A DNA stretch of 60,582 bases. Source: an uncultured Collinsella sp. (GTDB lineage Bacteria; Actinomycetota; Coriobacteriia; Coriobacteriales; Coriobacteriaceae). The stretch spans positions 1 to 60,582 of the forward strand of contig UQID01000013.1 of the NCBI GenBank assembly GCA_900541045.1, written 5' to 3'. The number at the start of each line of letters is the position of its first letter. Position 1 is the stretch's first letter. A program made the position numbers and the translations under genes. Under the pieces are notes generated by a model. That model was not told the DNA's origin. It did not search any database and saw only the letters and a program-made list of their open reading frames with translations. Below are positions 57,995-60,582 of this stretch, piece by piece.

Positions 57995-58095
57995 TGCTTC
58001 GTACGCTGCTTGAGTGCCTCGGTAAGCCCGATAAGCGCCGTGAGGAGCGAGACCAAAGCGGTCAGGAGCTTCACGAAATCAGTCAGATCGGTCAT
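57970..58095 (-). CDS. 41-residue hydrophobic/basic small protein, candidate type I toxin
   Basis: ATG 58095 to TAA 57970. The product is MTDLTDFVKLLTALVSLLTA, then LIGLTEALKQRTKQKKRGRR, then H: one amphipathic or membrane helix (residues ~7-25) and a strongly basic tail. Size and layout match Fst/Ldr-like membrane toxins of type I systems. GGA lies ~9 bases before the start, a weak ribosome site. The gene faces a convergent promoter-terminator unit that overlaps its end, the arrangement of par/fst loci. No homologue is known to me, so toxicity is an inference. Confidence 0.5.
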   Translation of the reverse strand: MTDLTDFVKLLTALVSLLTALIGLTEALKQRTKQKKRGRRH

Positions 58096-58178
58096 TTCAT
58101 GTCCGCACGAGCGCCTATCCTTACGGCAATGTAGCCGCCTATGTAGCAAGCGGCAGGCAACGGAGAAAGGCCCTAACC

Positions 58179-58913
58179 GTGTCAGCTGAAAAGATGCCGT
58201 GTATCTCGGCTATCGATACGACGAACTTTGCGCGCCAGATCGTGCTGGACTTTGAGTTTGCGCCGGTGCCAAAGCAACGCCAGCGCCGTGGGTTGCGCAA
58301 TGAGATTATCGAGGTCGGCGCCGTCAAGCTCGATTACCACGGCAACGTTATGGGCGAGTTCTCACAGTTTGTGCAGACGGAATTTACCGAAGGCGTTGCG
58401 TTTCCCGTCCGCGAGCTCACAGGGATATCGGCCGTGGATACCGCGATGGTCAATCCGCTCTATGTGGTGATCAAAAGGCTCAGCGATTGGATCGGTCGCT
58501 ACTCCGCTCAAGTGGTCTGTTGGAGCGGGACGGACCGTCGACAGCTTTTGACCGAGTGCCAGGCAAAGCACATCGACTTTTCCGCATTTCCTACGGACTG
58601 GGCCGACCTGCAGGCGTTTTACACCTCGATCATGGACGTTGGCAGCCACGGGCGCGTCTCTTTGAGCGATGCGGCAACGTGGTTCGGCATCGAGTTCGAC
58701 GAGTCGACGGGCCACGCCCACAGTGCCCTAGCCGATGCCCGCGTGACCGCCAAGCTGCTCAAGCAGATGATGGAGGGGGACTATCACGTGAGTCCGCACG
58801 CCCAGGAAGTCCGCCAACGGTGGGGGATGGGCGAGCGAGCTCAGACGCGCCTTTCCAGCAAATGCCCCGAGCTGGGCGACCTGCTGCTGAAGCTGAAGGC
58901 GGAGGAGAGGTAG
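58179..58913 (+). CDS. DEDDh-type 3'-5' exonuclease domain protein
   Basis: 244 residues from GTG 58179, with GGAGAAAGG 8 bases upstream. Exo I is IVLDFEFAPVP (DxE). The middle has NEIIEVGAVKLDYHGNVMGE and the YSAQVVCWSGTDRR region. Exo III is HSALADARVTAKLL, with His and Asp. This is the RNase T/DnaQ fold of the KapD-ERI1 type. No polymerase or other domain is attached. It may trim RNA or single-stranded DNA. The C-terminal ~50 residues are charged and unassigned. Confidence 0.85.
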   Translation: MSAEKMPCISAIDTTNFARQIVLDFEFAPVPKQRQRRGLRNEIIEVGAVKLDYHGNVMGEFSQFVQTEFTEGVAFPVRELTGISAVDTAMVNPLYVVIKRLSDWIGRYSAQVVCWSGTDRRQLLTECQAKHIDFSAFPTDWADLQAFYTSIMDVGSHGRVSLSDAATWFGIEFDESTGHAHSALADARVTAKLLKQMMEGDYHVSPHAQEVRQRWGMGERAQTRLSSKCPELGDLLLKLKAEER

Positions 58914-59023
58914 GCCTTTTGAGAACGCCATTCGGTTTGGCATGGCGGGACTGTAAGCGCGACTTCGCCCTGCTGTTTGAATCGAAGCGTCAACCAGTAT
59001 GGCGAGCTGTCTGGTCTGTCTGC

Positions 59024-59446
59024 CTACGCCCCCGCAATCCCGCGCGCGGCACTCAGCAGCTCATATTCCCCCTGGCTCCACTGGTGCAGCTCGGCGGCGC
59101 CGACGGCATCGCGACACAGATTCAGGAACACCTCGGCACCCTTGCAGAGGCACTCGCGGGCAAAGTCACCCGAGCCGCTTGCGATGCACGTGCCGTCTGC
59201 AAACAGCTTCCAACTCGACGGCTCGCGCGAGTCATCTCCGAGCAGCTTGATCTGCAAAACGTGCGGGTCGCCGGCGGCGCAGAGCTCTTCCTCGAGCTTT
59301 TGCACGGTAAAGCGCATCTGGTGGGAGAGGCTGCTCTTGACCATGGCCGAGGCATAGCCGCTCGGCCCGTCCAGAAGATGCATTCGCTTTGGTTTGACGG
59401 CCAGGTTGTGGAAGTTGCGCTCACTGCGCACAGAGAAATTGTCCAT
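59024..59446 (-). CDS. Hypothetical protein
   Basis: 140 residues from ATG 59446, preceded by AAAGGAG at 7 bases; the frame is open upstream but earlier codons lack a site. I do not recognise the family. Visible segments: MDNFSVRSERNFHNLAVKPK, MHLLDGPSGYASAMVKSSLS, KLFADGTCIASGSGDFAREC. It has no signal peptide or membrane helix and looks like a small alpha+beta cytosolic protein. Coding bias is normal for the genome, so it is real. Confidence 0.7.
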   Translation of the reverse strand: MDNFSVRSERNFHNLAVKPKRMHLLDGPSGYASAMVKSSLSHQMRFTVQKLEEELCAAGDPHVLQIKLLGDDSREPSSWKLFADGTCIASGSGDFARECLCKGAEVFLNLCRDAVGAAELHQWSQGEYELLSAARGIAGA

Positions 59447-59593
59447 ACGGACTCCTTTCATCGATGTTGGCAGGGCCACCGTGCCTCTTGGCCGGTTGGC
59501 GTCGGGATCGTGGAGCCAACTCTCTACCCCGACTCTGGATAAAACGCGCCCACTCCTTGCGGGCACGATGGAGTCTATCAGCGCGCGCGGACA

Positions 59594-59637
59594 GAAATCA
59601 AGCGCCGCCTGCGAAATGATGTGCAGACGGCGCTTGA
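59594..59637 (-). terminator. 17-bp stem hairpin, terminator of the right-end membrane protein gene
   Basis: AATCAAGCGCCGCCTGC (59594-59610) pairs with GCAGACGGCGCTTGATT (59621-59637), one mismatch. On the minus strand TTTCTG follows, a moderate U-run. It ends the transcript coming from 60549 and would place the 33-bp repeats in its 3' untranslated region. Confidence 0.65.
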
Positions 59638-59664
59638 TTACGCGGCAATTATTCGGCAAACATC

Positions 59665-59796
59665 CGGAAAAGTGTCGAAATCAGCCGTATAAAAGTACGG
59701 AAAAGTGTCAAATTCGAGCCGCCCAAATTACGGAAAAGTGTCGAAATGGGCGCGTGGAAATCACGGAAAAGTGTAAAACTGCACGTAAACAGGGGT
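59665..59796. repeat. Four 33-bp tandem repeats (CGGAAAAGTGT)
   Basis: CGGAAAAGTGT occurs at 59665, 59698, 59731 and 59764, spacing exactly 33. The first three units share the next few bases (CGAAAT or CAAATT); the last ~16 bases of each unit differ. A plus-strand frame would repeat an 11-residue TEKCRN-like motif, but it has no start site, so coding is unlikely. Confidence 0.82.
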
Positions 59797-59818
59797 GCGG
59801 AATAGCTTATGTTCCAAC

Positions 59819-60549
59819 CTAGCTGTTGGGGTCGCCCTTGAGGGTGTTGATGTCCAGGTACTGGTTGTCGTCCTCTTTTTGCTGCGTTGCCGATTCGGAC
59901 GCAGTGGGGCCGCGGAACAGCTGGAATCCCTCAAACGCGATCACGCCGAGCAGAGCGATGATGATGGCGATAAAGACAACCTTTGCCGCCTGCGAAAACT
60001 CCGAAAAGCGCGGCGGTTCTTCTTCGTTGTGGTAATCGGCAGCGCGCTTATCGTCGGTGCCGTGGGTATACGACGATGCCGAGGCTGCCTTTACGCTCGG
60101 TTGGTTGTAATCGGGAGCGGGCGTGGCGGCAAACGGGTCGCGAGAATAGCCGCTCGACGTTTGGCCGTAATCCTCAGTTTCGATACGGCGTGCGTGGGGC
60201 TGTTCGCTCGGACGGTTGACGTACGTTGCGGTGCTGTCGTATGCGGAGTCGCGTTCCTTGGCAGCTGCAAACAGGGGGTTTACCGGAATATCGAGCGCCG
60301 GCATGCCGGCCGAGGTCTCGTCCAAGTCGGCCGCGGCCCAGGAATCGAAGGCAAACTGGCGGTTGGCAAGGTCGTCCAGATCCATAACGGGCGGCTCGAG
60401 TTCGGGCTCGGGCTGGGGTTCGGGAGCCGCGTGTGTCGGCTGCTGCGGGGTGGCATACGCGGGTGCGCTGCTGGGCGCATGGCGCTGTGCCGCCGCGGCA
60501 AGGAACGCCGCCGTCTCGGACGGATCGCTGGTGGGGCGGGGCGCAGGGG
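59819..60549 (-). CDS. Single-pass membrane protein, C-terminal part (cut at contig end)
   Basis: 243 codons can be read before the adapter; the true start is missing. The first visible part is Pro/Ala-rich and disordered (PAPRPTSDPSETAAFLAAAA, later PEPQPEPELEPPV). Then a charged linker leads to one membrane helix (AAKVVFIAIIIALLGVIAFE) and a short polar tail (QKEDDNQYLDINTLKGDPNS). The layout recalls actinobacterial zinc-ribbon or cell-envelope proteins with low-complexity linkers, but no domain is identifiable. An apparent ATG at 60385 is internal; the frame is open beyond it. Confidence 0.7.
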
Positions 60550-60582
60550 CTGTCTCTTATACACATCTGACGCTGCCGACGA
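60550..60582. other. Nextera transposase adapter (sequencing artefact)
   Basis: CTGTCTCTTATACACATCT (60550-60568) is the Tn5 mosaic end, and GACGCTGCCGACGA (60569-60582) completes the reverse complement of the Nextera read-1 adapter. It is not genomic. Translated minus-strand frames beginning MCIRDS or MYKRQ come from it. Confidence 0.98.

Noticed and set aside
58487..59542. 351-codon plus-strand frame across the exonuclease end and the hypothetical gene
   Set aside because: It overlaps two better-supported genes out of frame and lacks a ribosome site; composition is typical of a shadow.
59665..59796. Mini-CRISPR (four 33-bp units)
   Set aside because: The constant part is only 11-17 bases, the variable part ~16, and there are no cas genes.
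60174..60566. Small proteins starting MCIRDS or MYKRQ at the right end
   Set aside because: They start inside the Nextera adapter and run antisense or out of frame to the real membrane-protein gene.

Overview
The window is about 60.6 kb of high-GC DNA with Shine-Dalgarno sites, many GTG and TTG starts, and strong G/C third-position bias. Gene content and order (rplJL-galU-rpoBC, rpsL-rpsG-fusA-rpsJ, a split S10/spc ribosomal cluster, a fused FeoA-FeoB, a selenium-type purine catabolism operon) fit a gut Coriobacteriia, most likely Collinsella or a close relative. That name is an inference from gene content. The right end is a sequencing artefact: the last 33 bases are a Nextera transposase adapter.

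Layout. 1-12.7 kb is a mixed housekeeping block: a cut ABC lipoprotein, a WYL-like regulator, asnS, a PTS IIA protein, an alpha/beta hydrolase, feoAB behind metalloregulator-like palindromes, an MFS exporter, a GH13 glycosidase, a hypoxanthine-DNA glycosylase, an unknown gene and an aminotransferase. 12.9-23.7 kb holds the L10 leader, rplJ, rplL, galU, rpoB and rpoC; RpoC carries a C-terminal helix-hairpin-helix extension resembling the alpha-CTD. 23.9-25.7 kb is a lower-GC ECF sigma/anti-sigma pair. 26.0-37.8 kb holds rpsL, rpsG, fusA and rpsJ, then a CDF metal exporter and a histidine phosphatase, then rplC to rplX, where the cluster stops at a terminator. 38-45 kb has a Gfo/Idh/MocA oxidoreductase with a DeoR regulator, an RluA-like synthase, a U32 peptidase and ridA. 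44.5-54.9 kb is a divergent purine unit: a YheO-type PAS/HTH regulator, then an NCS2 permease, ssnA, ygfK, a polyferredoxin and a fused xanthine dehydrogenase. 55-60.5 kb is accessory DNA.

The most unusual content is between genes. (1) Three 130-151 bp elements share a conserved hairpin core, but each is enclosed by 33-41 bp perfectly complementary arms of unrelated sequence. (2) Two tandem arrays of a 62-bp hairpin unit flank a frameshifted AbiEi-like gene. (3) At least eight REP-like hairpins share a GGGGACAGG-type loop on different stems. (4) Three palindromes sit at an exact 81-bp period with a compensatory change. (5) Four 33-bp tandem repeats lie near the right end. (6) A 41-codon hydrophobic/basic ORF is overlapped at its 3' end by a convergent promoter-terminator unit, resembling a type I toxin-antitoxin locus.

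All calls come from reading the sequence and the translated frames; no database search was run.
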